From the NCBI GenBank assembly GCA_947643595.1, contig CANRWP010000030.1, forward strand, positions 1 through 37,724: a DNA stretch of 37,724 bases. The letters run 5' to 3'. The notes beneath the pieces are model-generated. The model had not been told where the DNA came from, ran no database searches, and saw only the letters and a list, made by a program, of their open reading frames with translations. This DNA is from an uncultured bacterium (GTDB lineage Bacteria > Bacillota > Clostridia > Lachnospirales > Lachnospiraceae). The first letter of the stretch is position 1; each line of letters starts with the position of its first letter. Below are positions 29,946 through 37,724 of this stretch, in pieces. The position numbers and the translations under genes were made by a program.

Positions 29946-30782
29946 CTAGCCTTTCACCGCACCGGATGTCATGCCGGCAATAAAATATCTCTGGAAAAAG
30001 ATAAACAGAATCAACACCGGCAAAGAACCCAGAAAGCTCATCGCCATCATCTGGCTCCAGTCGTAAGAATGCTGCCCCATCAGCAGGTTGATGCCGATGG
30101 GCACCGTGCGCATGTTATTTGTCTTTGTCAGAGCCAGCGCGAACAGATATTCGTTCCAGGCCTGCATGAAAGTGTACATTCCCACGGACACAAGCCCCGG
30201 CAGCGAGACAGGAACAAGAATACGCCAGAGCGCTTTCCATCTCGATCCGCCGTCGATCATCACCGCCTCGTCCAGATCGATCGAGAGCGTGTTAAAATAT
30301 CCCGTTATCATTAAAATGCAGTACGGCAGCGTAAATACCAGATACGTCAGTATCAGGGCAAAATAAGTATTGAACAGCCTTAACGTCACGATCAGGCTCA
30401 TGTACGGAATGAGCAGTACGATCGGCGGAACCGCCTGCACACTTACGATGACGGCATTGATCGCTCCTTTCAGCGGGAAATCAAACCTGCTGAACGCGTA
30501 TGCCGCCATAACACCGATCACCAATGTCAAAACTACAACGACAGCAGCCACAAAATAGCTGTTGACAAAAAAGCGCACTTTTTCGGAATTTGTCACAATC
30601 TCCACATAGGCGTGCAGGCTGAACGATGAATCTATAAAAGTCGGCGGCCATGCAAATATCTGCGCATTTGTTTTCAATGACGATATCAGCATCCACAAAA
30701 CCGGAAAGCCCGCAAAGAATCCTCCCATAAGGAGAAAGATGGTCAGCAATATTTTCATCGGCTTTTTGTGTTTTCCTACCAT
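29946..30782 (-). CDS. Sugar ABC transporter permease, MalG/AraQ-type
   Basis: 278 residues, six membrane segments, with the EAA loop EAVMIDGGSRWKALWRILVP (cytoplasmic contact to the ATPase). It pairs with the permease upstream and the binding lipoprotein. No ATPase is encoded here, so a shared MsmX-type ATPase elsewhere is expected. ATG follows GAGGG; three bases separate it from the first permease gene. Confidence 0.93.
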   Translation of the reverse strand: MVGKHKKPMKILLTIFLLMGGFFAGFPVLWMLISSLKTNAQIFAWPPTFIDSSFSLHAYVEIVTNSEKVRFFVNSYFVAAVVVVLTLVIGVMAAYAFSRFDFPLKGAINAVIVSVQAVPPIVLLIPYMSLIVTLRLFNTYFALILTYLVFTLPYCILMITGYFNTLSIDLDEAVMIDGGSRWKALWRILVPVSLPGLVSVGMYTFMQAWNEYLFALALTKTNNMRTVPIGINLLMGQHSYDWSQMMAMSFLGSLPVLILFIFFQRYFIAGMTSGAVKG

Positions 30783-30785
30783 ATC

Positions 30786-31676
30786 TTATTCCCTCGCTTT
30801 CCTCTGTTGTCTCACATAAAAAACAGCAAACAGGATACACACCGCCAGGACAATGACCGCCGCCGTGGACGCGTGTGCGTACTGCGTCCTGTTAAACGCC
30901 AGTTTGTAGATATAGATACTCAGCGTCTCCGTGGATTTCACAGGTCCTCCCCCTGTCAGCATCCATATGACGGAAAAAGACTGTATCGTCCATATGAAGT
31001 CCAACATCGCTATGCTGATCAGGATCGGTTTCAACTGCGGTATCGTAATATTCCAGAACGTTTTCCATGTATTCGCCCCATCCAGCGCCGCGCTTTCAAA
31101 CAGATCGGAAGATATCCCCTGCAGTCCTGCCAGAATACTGATCATATAAAACGGATAGCCGCACCAGATATTGACAAAGGTGATCGTCGGAAGCGCCGTC
31201 TGGCGCGAGCTGAGCCACTCCGTGTCCTTTGTAGCCAAATTCACAAAAGACAGCAGATAGTCTATGATACCGTGTGGCTGCAGCATCAGTTTCCACAAAA
31301 TTGCAATAACAGACGCCGTAAATACCCACGGCAGAACATAGATCACCCGGGCGATCGTCTTCGTCCTTCCTCCAAAATAATCCGTATTCAAAAGGAGCGC
31401 AAAACCCATTCCCAGCACAAGATGGGCGGCCACGCTGACCACAACAAAAAAGACCGTATTTTTAGCCGCGTTCCAGAAATCCTCATCCCCCAATATCTTT
31501 TCATAATTCTCAACTCCAACAAATTCAGGGGCTTTTACCACGATTGCATTGTCCTGAAAAGAATACTTGATCACAAGACAGATCGGAATGACCAGCAAAA
31601 CAATCATCAATATAAGCGTAGGGGAAAGAAACAAATATGGTGTGGCTTTTTTTCTGAATTTTGATTTCCCTTTCAT
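30786..31676 (-). CDS. Sugar ABC transporter permease, MalF/UgpA-type
   Basis: 296 residues beginning MKGKSKFRKKATPYLFLSPT, six membrane segments, EAA-like loop ESAALDGANTWKTFWNITIP. It follows the binding-protein gene after a hairpin-containing gap. Start chosen at 31676 with GGAGG upstream; a longer frame starting at 31712 overlaps the hairpin and is rejected. Confidence 0.93.
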   Translation of the reverse strand: MKGKSKFRKKATPYLFLSPTLILMIVLLVIPICLVIKYSFQDNAIVVKAPEFVGVENYEKILGDEDFWNAAKNTVFFVVVSVAAHLVLGMGFALLLNTDYFGGRTKTIARVIYVLPWVFTASVIAILWKLMLQPHGIIDYLLSFVNLATKDTEWLSSRQTALPTITFVNIWCGYPFYMISILAGLQGISSDLFESAALDGANTWKTFWNITIPQLKPILISIAMLDFIWTIQSFSVIWMLTGGGPVKSTETLSIYIYKLAFNRTQYAHASTAAVIVLAVCILFAVFYVRQQRKARE

Positions 31677-31694
31677 TTTCCCTCCATAATCCGT

Positions 31695-31731
31695 CAGAAC
31701 ACGTGCCTCCAAAACCGCGGCACGTGTTCTG
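31695..31731 (-). repeat. Intercistronic hairpin between binding protein and permease genes
   Basis: CAGAACACGTGC (31695-31706) and GCACGTGTTCTG (31720-31731) pair perfectly over 12 bp. No T-run follows on the minus strand. Such hairpins often protect the upstream mRNA and keep the binding protein in excess over the permeases. Confidence 0.7.
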
Positions 31732-31770
31732 CCCTGAATAACTATCGGGATCCTTATCCCATCCTGCTGT

Positions 31771-33123
31771 TTACTTTCCGTAAACCTCGTCGAGTGTTTC
31801 CTGCAGATTGCTCATGAAAGTATCCACATCCGTATCACCGTCCATATAGGTTACCAGCTCATCGATATAATCCGTCATGATCGTATTTGCTTCTTTCATA
31901 CCCGTAAATTCGTTGTACGGATAGCCGGACTGATACATTGCGTACACATCCTGGAATACCGGATCGCCGTTGCTGTAATCAGGTTTTGCCAGCGTACTGT
32001 TCGGGAATGCTGTCTGAGTCACCGCAAGATCCGCGCAGACACCGCCGTCGTCGGCATTCAGAAGCCACTCGATAAATTTCATGGCCTCTTCCTTATGCTC
32101 GCTGTTCTCCGTGATGCCGAGAGACCAGTTTGCCACGCACATTCCGCTTTCTCCGGTAAAATCATCTTTCACGGGAATCGGAGCAGCCGTAAGGTTGAGA
32201 TCGGGCGCATCTGCCCTCCACGCCGTGATAGCCGCCGCCGAATTGATGATAAAGCAGATATTGCCGCTGCTGAACTTGGAAGTCATATCCGTCTCCGTCA
32301 GGGAACTCATACCCGGATAGATGTAGCCTTTATCGTTCAGGCTCTTGATCCATTCCGCATACTCTTTCAGCTCCGGATTATTTACCACATCAAAATCGCC
32401 ATTTTCATTTTTCATCTTAATATCGGATGCCCAGGCAAATCCCATGTACACGTTCTGGATGCCGGAGGGGGAAGATGTGTCAAGATTCAGCGCGTAAGGA
32501 TAATAGCCCTTGTCCACGATCTTCTGGCAGACTACCTCAAAGTCAGACCAGGTCTTCGGAAGTTCCGTAACTCCGCATTCATCGAGGATATCCTGATTTG
32601 CAAACATCGGATATGCAAAGTTCAGTACGGGAACCGCATAAGTGCTGCCATTGACATCCCACGTACTCGCCGGAAGGCTCTTGTCAAATCCGATCGAATC
32701 CATCAGCGTGCTCATATTGGTCAGGACGCCCTGGTCTGCGAAATCATATACCCAGCTTCCGTCCACACTGACAATATCCGCCACCGTGCCTGTGCTTACG
32801 CCGGACACGATCTGCGTCTTTGTATCCGCGAAAGGCGCACTCAAAAGCTCTACCCTGACACCGGTCTCCTCATAATATTTGTCCACCATGTTCTGTACAT
32901 ACCCTTCAGGCGCTTCAACAGCCCACCATTGCTGCCATTCAAGAGTTACCTCCTCTCCCCCCTCTGCTTCTTCCGAAGCAGGCTCTTCTGCCTCACTCCC
33001 GGGCTCTTCCGCGCTCTCCTCCGCAGGTGCCTCTTCAGCATTATTCCCACATGCAATCAGGCCAAATGCCATGACCCCCGTCAATGTTACTGAAAACAAC
33101 TTCTTCATCAAACTTCTTTTCAT
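31771..33123 (-). CDS. Extracellular sugar-binding lipoprotein (SBP bacterial_1)
   Basis: 450 residues. A lipoprotein signal with lipobox FGLIAC (Cys25) is followed by an acidic Glu/Ala/Ser-rich linker (residues 29-60) that tethers the domain to the membrane. The rest is a type 1 sugar-binding protein (WWAVEAPEGYVQNMVDKYYE, GITENSEHKEEAMKFIEWLL). First gene of the operon, with AAGGAGG before ATG and a consensus promoter. The binding site is hydrophobic/acidic, as expected for an oligosaccharide; the sugar is not known. Confidence 0.93.
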   Translation of the reverse strand: MKRSLMKKLFSVTLTGVMAFGLIACGNNAEEAPAEESAEEPGSEAEEPASEEAEGGEEVTLEWQQWWAVEAPEGYVQNMVDKYYEETGVRVELLSAPFADTKTQIVSGVSTGTVADIVSVDGSWVYDFADQGVLTNMSTLMDSIGFDKSLPASTWDVNGSTYAVPVLNFAYPMFANQDILDECGVTELPKTWSDFEVVCQKIVDKGYYPYALNLDTSSPSGIQNVYMGFAWASDIKMKNENGDFDVVNNPELKEYAEWIKSLNDKGYIYPGMSSLTETDMTSKFSSGNICFIINSAAAITAWRADAPDLNLTAAPIPVKDDFTGESGMCVANWSLGITENSEHKEEAMKFIEWLLNADDGGVCADLAVTQTAFPNSTLAKPDYSNGDPVFQDVYAMYQSGYPYNEFTGMKEANTIMTDYIDELVTYMDGDTDVDTFMSNLQETLDEVYGK

Positions 33124-33182
33124 ACATTTTCCTCCTTTTCTTTATCTTTCACAGTATGTGCATAGTATGAAGTTGTATTCTC

Positions 33183-33211
33183 ATTATAATTTTCTCGAAA
33201 TAAAATGTCAA
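33183..33211 (-). promoter_or_regulatory. Perfect-consensus sigma-A promoter of the sugar operon
   Basis: Minus strand TTGACA (33206-33211), 17-base spacer, TATAAT (33183-33188). Such a strong promoter is usually held by a repressor. Confidence 0.85.
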
Positions 33212-33237
33212 TATATTTATGAAATAAAATTTTATTT
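33197..33237. promoter_or_regulatory. Candidate operator repeats at the sugar promoter
   Basis: GAAATAAAA occurs at 33197-33205 (in the spacer) and 33221-33229 (just upstream of -35), 24 bases apart. The second copy is part of the 16-base palindrome AAATAAAATTTTATTT (33222-33237). Position and symmetry fit binding by the RpiR regulator; this is inference. Confidence 0.4.
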
Positions 33238-33273
33238 TTGAATATTTTTGAATTTATATTTTTTAAATGAACG

Positions 33274-33302
33274 ACAAAAAAGCCGCCCCATCCGGAGCGA
33301 CC
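33274..33302 (-). terminator. Intrinsic terminator of the broken eutH gene
   Basis: Minus strand GTCGCTCC-GGAT-GGGGCGGC forms an eight-pair stem with two G-U pairs and is followed by TTTTTT. It stands between the eutH remnant and the sugar-operon promoter. Confidence 0.75.
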
Positions 33303-33326
33303 TGCAAAATTTTTATCCGATAAAGG

Positions 33327-33964
33327 TTATTTTCTTCTCATTGCAAAACCGACTGCCAATAAGGCCAGCACGCCCGCCGTCAATTTTCCCACTATCATCG
33401 CCGACAGATATCGTGGAGCTACATTCGCCGCATAGGCGAGAAAATCACCAAATACGGCTGACACCGGAACCATCCATGCCCCGTTCAGGACAACGCCTTT
33501 CCGGTTCATTTTTTTCATTTCCGTAAAGACCGGGACAGCGTTTGCCAGCGCAAAGACAAGACAGTCCATACTTGTGTCATCCACATGCATCCACAGTGCA
33601 AGGCGATGAAGCATTCCTTTCATCAATTTTGTCAACGCCTTAAAAAGGGATTCTTCAGCAACAGCATTCCCGGTATTCCCATCACAATGCCTGCCGCCAG
33701 AGTACCGGCTGGTATCGTCAGGGTTCCGATCAGCATGCCCTGTGAAAACGGCTCCTTCTCCTCCTCCCGTATAATGCTGTATCCGGCCGGTATGATATAG
33801 ACCAGAGTACAGCCCAGCATAGACGCTGTCACAAGTCCGTTCAATACTCCCGTTTCTTCCGCCGCAGCAATTCCCTGTGCCAGCGAAAATCCTCCCATAT
33901 CCGCCGATAAAAAGACAGAAAAAAAAGAAGGGTCCAGAAATGGCAGTAGCCCATAAGGAAACAT
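33327..33964 (-). pseudogene. eutH: Broken eutH (ethanolamine permease) gene
   Basis: Two frames cover two parts of EutH. The upstream piece (33632-33964) reads PSFFSVFLSADMGGFSLAQG, then GLVTASMLGCTLVYIIPAGY and LIGTLTIPAGTLAAGIVMG, the middle of the protein, and stops at NPFLRR. The downstream piece (33327-33635) reads HVDDTSMDCLVFALANAVPV and continues to MIVGKLTAGVLALLAVG, the C-terminus. The N-terminal part and about 100 central residues are missing, so a deletion and a 5' truncation have destroyed it. The truncation ends where the AT-rich mobile segment starts, so insertion of that segment may have cut the gene. Confidence 0.75.
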
Positions 33965-34004
33965 TACAAAACTTATGACTTACGCCAGGTAAACGGAAAA
34001 ATAG

Positions 34005-34050
34005 AAAATGCTATGCAAAAGGTTCACTGATTGCATAGCATTTTTTATTT
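34005..34050. terminator. Strong hairpin with T-tracts on both strands
   Basis: AAAATGCTATGCAA (34005-34018) and TTGCATAGCATTTT (34031-34044) pair perfectly; TTTTTTATTTT follows on the plus strand and TTTTCTATTTTT on the minus. No intact gene lies directly on either side, so it is probably the end of a lost mobile-element gene. Confidence 0.75.
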
Positions 34051-34078
34051 TGGTAAGATATTAACTTTCGATTTTTCA

Positions 34079-34245
34079 GCGTTCCAACGGAACGCGCAGC
34101 CATTGCCAGCGGCAATGATCTTAGGGGTTTGGGGACATATCACCAACAAGCAACAGGCAGGAATTACGGGAACGAAATTTCTGCCTGGTAGGCATCTTTT
34201 ACGTAAAGATGCATTGCTTGCCAGTAGTTTTAAGAGTCTTTGGCA
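34079..34245. other. Hairpin-rich noncoding stretch, ICE mobilisation/oriT-like
   Basis: Five small stems in a row: GCGTTCC/GGAACGC (34079-34095), CATTGCC/GGCAATG (34101-34117), CAGGCAG/CTGCCTG (34154-34187), GCATCTTT/AAAGATGC (34192-34212) and TGCCA/TGGCA (34219-34245). The sequence GGGGTTTGGGGACATATCAC lies between the second and third stems. On the minus strand the first part can be read as PKIIAAGNGCAFRWNAEKSK, a short frame I associate with noncoding DNA near mobilisation genes of Clostridial ICEs. No relaxase is in view. The rest of 34045-34421 holds no gene. Confidence 0.4.
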
Positions 34246-34366
34246 GAGAATCTGTTTACAGTTGCCGCATTGAGAAACCTTTGATAACTGCCTATAATAA
34301 AATCATTATTTTGAGCTACTATAACAGAGAAATGAATGAAAAAAATAAATTTTTTTGCTCGTTGTA

Positions 34367-34395
34367 ACATTTCGCGGACATTTGCCTGTTATACT
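34367..34395 (+). promoter_or_regulatory. Candidate response-regulator-controlled promoter of the ABC cassette
   Basis: ACATTT occurs at 34367-34372 and 34378-34383, one helical turn (11 bp) apart, just upstream of the -10 TATACT (34390-34395). There is no good -35; the direct repeat sits in its place, as in OmpR/PhoB-type activation. The response regulator is encoded at the end of this cassette. Confidence 0.45.
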
Positions 34396-34421
34396 ATCTG
34401 AAAAAGATAAGGGGGATTGAT

Positions 34422-35084
34422 ATGGCAGCAGTAAAGACAGTATCTTTAACAAAAGAATATTCTAATGGAGAACACTATTTAAGAGCAGTTGATGATATAT
34501 CTTTCACAGTTGAAGAAAATGAATTTGTAGCTATTATGGGAAGTTCAGGTTGCGGAAAGACCACGTTGCTCAATTTACTAGGTGGTTTGGAAAATCCCAC
34601 ACACGGATGTGTCTATATCAATGATGTAGATATTACACAGTTATCTATGGAGGAAAGGAGTTCCTTCAGAAGATGGCATATTGGGTTTATTTTTCAAAAT
34701 TTTAATTTAATCCCAGAGATGAATGTATTTGAAAATATAGTTTTACCTGCCAAACTTATGGAAAGAAATATCAGTAAAAAAGAAGTAATGCGGATAGCTG
34801 AAGAACTGGAAATTGAGGAAAAACTATTACAAAATCCTATGACTTTATCTGGTGGACAACAGCAGCGGGTCGCAATCGCCAGAGCTATTTATACACATCC
34901 TACCATACTTTTGGGAGACGAGTTGACAGGAAATTTAGATTCTACAACCAGTATATCCGTTATGAAATTTTTGAAAAAGATGTGTAAAAAATATAGCCAG
35001 ACAATGATTATCGTTACACATGATGAAAGAATAGCAGCTATGGCAGATCGGATTATTCAGATGAAAGATGGGAGGGTTGTATAG
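34422..35084 (+). CDS. ABC transporter ATPase, MacB/BceA-type
   Basis: 220 residues. Walker A GSSGCGKT (40-47), signature LSGGQ (142-146), Walker B TILLGDE (161-167) and the D-loop GNLDS. The usual DEPT is DELT here. This short ATPase type works with FtsX-fold permeases in peptide detoxification (BceAB-like) rather than in import. ATG follows AAGGGGG. Codon usage is clearly more AT-rich than the left neighbours. It is followed by the permease after one base and then by a response regulator, so the three form one cassette. Confidence 0.93.
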   Translation: MAAVKTVSLTKEYSNGEHYLRAVDDISFTVEENEFVAIMGSSGCGKTTLLNLLGGLENPTHGCVYINDVDITQLSMEERSSFRRWHIGFIFQNFNLIPEMNVFENIVLPAKLMERNISKKEVMRIAEELEIEEKLLQNPMTLSGGQQQRVAIARAIYTHPTILLGDELTGNLDSTTSISVMKFLKKMCKKYSQTMIIVTHDERIAAMADRIIQMKDGRVV

Positions 35085-35085
35085 G

Positions 35086-37677
35086 ATGGAGAATTACGAT
35101 TGTAATCAGTCGGCTGAAAGAGTGCTTATGGATGCTTCCAGGAAAAAGAATCAAAACAGAAATCGTCTACTGTTTATCGTAATTACAATTACTGTAGGCG
35201 TGATTTTTAGTGTGTTCTCTTTAATCTATGGGAAGATGGAGATTGATATTCAGAAAAATATGAAAGCCGATGGTATGGCTGTATCGACCTATATTGAAAA
35301 TGGTACAGCGGATATGACACAACAGCTTACACAGCTACCATGCATAGAAAGCATTGGGAAAGAAAAGTTTGCAGGAAAATTATTAGATGATTCCATAAAA
35401 TATTGTGATTGCGTCATTACAGATGTGACCGGATTTGAAAAAATGATACGTCCTGCATTTACAAATGTGGTAGGGACTTATCCAGAAAAAGAAAATGAAA
35501 TTATGCTTTCTACGAAAACTCTGCAATATCTTGGAATCAAGAATCCCGAAGTGGGCATGGAAATTGAACTGGATTTTTATTGGAATGACATTTTCAATAC
35601 CAGTGGAACCGGTATGCAGAACTTTTTACTTTCTGGGTATTTTACAGAGTATCAAAATCAAACCTCCGGTGCTTCTGTGGCTTTTTTATCAGAGAAATCA
35701 ATGGAGAAGAACGGACTTCAATGGGAGCCATGTAGGATTTTAATAGATCATACAAAGAAATATTCCAGTGGTTCGCAAATAGAACATATGCTGACAAATA
35801 ACATAAAGTTGAATGAGGGACAGAGAATTGTAAGTATGAACCCAGCAGAATATCGGGCAATAAGTGAAATGATGGGAAGTTATGGATTTGCAGTCTTTTT
35901 TTCGGTTATGGTTTTACTTTCTATGTTTTTGTTTATTTACAATATCCTAAATATTTCGCTGGAAAAAGATTTACAACGTTATGGTCTTTTACAAGTAATT
36001 GGTGTGGAACAAAAGCAGAATATTAAAGTCATGAATCGTGAGATGCTAAAAATAGGACTTACGGGAAGTATCGCTGGAGCAGTTTTAGGAGGAATGTTTA
36101 TATGGGGTATTATGCCATTGTTATTAGAAAAAATGTATGCAGAGAATACATGGAAATTAGAAAGAATGGTTTTCTTTCAACCCAAACTTCTTATCCTAGC
36201 GATTGTTCTTGTGATTTTCACGTTGGGAGTGGCAGTGGAATGTCTGAAAAGAAAAATGAGGAAATTAAGTCCGTTGGAGTGTATGAAATATACGGAGGCG
36301 GTCACTTATCATAAAAGCAGGAAGAAACCGAAGATAAAGAAATTCCGCTATTGGGGAAAACATCCTGAAATTTATCTTGCAAAGAAATATTTATTTCGGA
36401 ATAAAAAAACATTTGGGATAACAAGTTTGTCATTATGGCTTGGGTGCGAATTGGCATTATGTTCTGCGGTAATTGTGAATGGAGTGGATTTACAGAATTA
36501 TTATAGTAAAGAGCCGGACTTCCAAATAGGAATTACAGAGGAAGCTTGCAATTATTTAATTGAATCATCACCGGACACAAAGAATATGAAGTTTTTTCCG
36601 AAGTCCCTTATGAATGATATTGAAACGACCATAGGAAACGAACTTCATTCAGTAGAAAATATTAAAGGATTTTATCCGATTGTCGGAAAAAATGGCAAGG
36701 AGAATATAAAGATTCTAATCAATGGAGATAAAATATCCACGGTAATTCAGACAGTCAGTATCGGGGAGCAGGAAGAACTAAAAGACTTTATTCAGAAAAA
36801 TGATAAGCTAGTAAATTGGGAGCAGTTTCAAAATAATCATGGAACAATCGTGCTACATGATCATAGGATGTCAGATTATATAGCAGGAGAAGTGCAGGAT
36901 TATATAGGAACAGAGATGGAATTTTATGATCTGGTTCCGGTTGGTACGGAAATGAGCAGTTTAGTTCCTGAGAAATTAGTAAATTGTGGTTATCTGGATA
37001 TAACAGAGGATGATTTCCCAGAGATGAAATTGTGCTGGGATGGTAAAAATATAAATATCCTATTGGTAACAGAGACTACATATGATTGGCTGGTAGAAAA
37101 ATTAACACCACAAATTTTTGAAATACAATTTAATGTTGACAAAAATCAGGAGTCAGTTATCCGAGAAAGACTGAATCAGATGATTCGCAATTATAATATG
37201 GAATTTCAATCAAAATATGGACACGCTGATAAATTGAACTTGTTTTATTTAGATTCTAAATCAGAACGTCTGCTAAAGGAGCAGAACTATATTCAGACAA
37301 GTAGATGGCTGCTTATGAGTATTAGTGGAATTTTAATATTTATAGGAATTATGAATTTCGCAAATACAAGAATATCGGATATTATGCTTCGGCAATGGGA
37401 GTGTAAAATCCTGGAACGTGTAGGGATGACAAAAAAACAAGAATATCGAATGTTTGTAACAGAGGGTCTTTTCTATTGGTTACTGTTATGTGGATTGCTT
37501 ATGAGTTTTGGAAATTTAGGGATTGGTATCATGCAGTGGTATATGAAAATGCAGATTTCCTATTTCGCTTTCCGCTATCCGGTAAAAGAAATGATTGCGT
37601 TGATGGTACTTTTATTATTGTTCAGCATTATTTTTCCAGGAATTATTTATAAAAAACTAAAAAAGAAAGGGAAGTGA
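35086..37677 (+). CDS. Large FtsX-fold ABC permease
   Basis: About 863 residues. Membrane segments: one at about 26-46 (RLLFIVITITVGVIFSVFSL), a large outer domain (about 50-260), a three-segment FtsX block (about 270-385), a segment near 430-450, a second large outer domain (about 460-730) and a final three-segment FtsX block (about 740-860). This duplicated layout is like BceB/VEX-type permeases that sense or expel peptide antibiotics. Start ATG 35086 (MENYDCNQS) has GGGAGGG upstream and lies one base after the ATPase stop. Function inferred from the ATPase and regulator neighbours. Confidence 0.88.
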   Translation: MENYDCNQSAERVLMDASRKKNQNRNRLLFIVITITVGVIFSVFSLIYGKMEIDIQKNMKADGMAVSTYIENGTADMTQQLTQLPCIESIGKEKFAGKLLDDSIKYCDCVITDVTGFEKMIRPAFTNVVGTYPEKENEIMLSTKTLQYLGIKNPEVGMEIELDFYWNDIFNTSGTGMQNFLLSGYFTEYQNQTSGASVAFLSEKSMEKNGLQWEPCRILIDHTKKYSSGSQIEHMLTNNIKLNEGQRIVSMNPAEYRAISEMMGSYGFAVFFSVMVLLSMFLFIYNILNISLEKDLQRYGLLQVIGVEQKQNIKVMNREMLKIGLTGSIAGAVLGGMFIWGIMPLLLEKMYAENTWKLERMVFFQPKLLILAIVLVIFTLGVAVECLKRKMRKLSPLECMKYTEAVTYHKSRKKPKIKKFRYWGKHPEIYLAKKYLFRNKKTFGITSLSLWLGCELALCSAVIVNGVDLQNYYSKEPDFQIGITEEACNYLIESSPDTKNMKFFPKSLMNDIETTIGNELHSVENIKGFYPIVGKNGKENIKILINGDKISTVIQTVSIGEQEELKDFIQKNDKLVNWEQFQNNHGTIVLHDHRMSDYIAGEVQDYIGTEMEFYDLVPVGTEMSSLVPEKLVNCGYLDITEDDFPEMKLCWDGKNINILLVTETTYDWLVEKLTPQIFEIQFNVDKNQESVIRERLNQMIRNYNMEFQSKYGHADKLNLFYLDSKSERLLKEQNYIQTSRWLLMSISGILIFIGIMNFANTRISDIMLRQWECKILERVGMTKKQEYRMFVTEGLFYWLLLCGLLMSFGNLGIGIMQWYMKMQISYFAFRYPVKEMIALMVLLLLFSIIFPGIIYKKLKKKGK

Positions 37678-37681
37678 GGAT

Positions 37682-37724
37682 ATGAAGCAGATTTTAATTG
37701 TCGAGGACGACAGTTTTTTGAATA
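37682..37724 (+). CDS. Response regulator, N-terminal start (runs off the window)
   Basis: The last 43 bases read MKQILIVEDDSFLN, the beginning of a receiver domain with the conserved acidic pair ED/DD after the first strand. A GTGAGGAT lies before the ATG and the permease stop is four bases upstream, so it is in the same operon. A histidine kinase is expected beyond the window. Confidence 0.8.
   Translation, partial: MKQILIVEDDSFLN

Overview
The window reads as chromosome of a gut-type Clostridia, most likely Lachnospiraceae. Strong AGGAGG ribosome sites, a paired MalF/MalG-type sugar importer with its binding lipoprotein, a TIGR04086-type membrane protein, BlaI/BlaR1 and RpiR regulators and Clostridial-style integrase and Mu-like phage genes all fit. 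Species cannot be named from the sequence alone. No tRNA, rRNA or CRISPR array was seen.

Left end (1-5.1 kb, minus strand): the middle part of a Mu-like transposable prophage, in the order expected after Mu B: a remnant of the MuB-like ATPase, small ORFs, GemA, an AbrB-like protein, an amidase/glucosaminidase endolysin and a Mor-type activator running off the window. Its repressor, transposase A and most of B are gone. The B remnant is joined directly to a truncated tyrosine integrase that is translationally coupled to a DNA methylase-like gene, as in integrative conjugative elements (ICEs). Two mobile elements have therefore been joined by deletion. From 5.1 to 7.0 kb comes an AT-rich stretch with an XRE regulator, three repeat modules of unusual design, an IS200/IS605 TnpA remnant and a strong hairpin.

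Middle (7.0-15 kb): an oligo-1,6-glucosidase with a small membrane protein; a three-gene LanFEG/BcrA-type ABC exporter; debris of an MFS gene and of an unknown gene; then an AraC regulator divergent from a small protein and an intact MFS transporter.

Centre (14.9-24 kb): the part I find most novel. A blaI-blaR1 type repressor/metalloprotease-sensor operon with a third small gene is divergent from a tightly coupled four-gene operon. That operon encodes a UbiA-type prenyltransferase, a PEP-synthase/rifampicin-phosphotransferase/PigC-like dikinase, an AMP-forming ligase and a GNAT-like acyltransferase. The arrangement suggests a small specialised-metabolite or lipid-modification pathway under a membrane sensor. 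A perfect palindrome lies across the minus-strand promoter in the shared intergenic region.

Right (24-34 kb): a CNNM/CorC transporter; an RpiR regulator; and a minus-strand sugar operon (binding lipoprotein, two permeases, two class II aldolases and an ADP-dependent-kinase-like sugar kinase) behind a perfect TTGACA-17-TATAAT promoter. Next is a broken ethanolamine permease gene (eutH). From about 34 kb on the sequence becomes AT-rich. A hairpin-rich noncoding stretch resembling ICE mobilisation-region DNA is followed by an ABC ATPase, a large FtsX-type permease and the start of a response regulator, probably an acquired antimicrobial-peptide sensing and resistance cassette.
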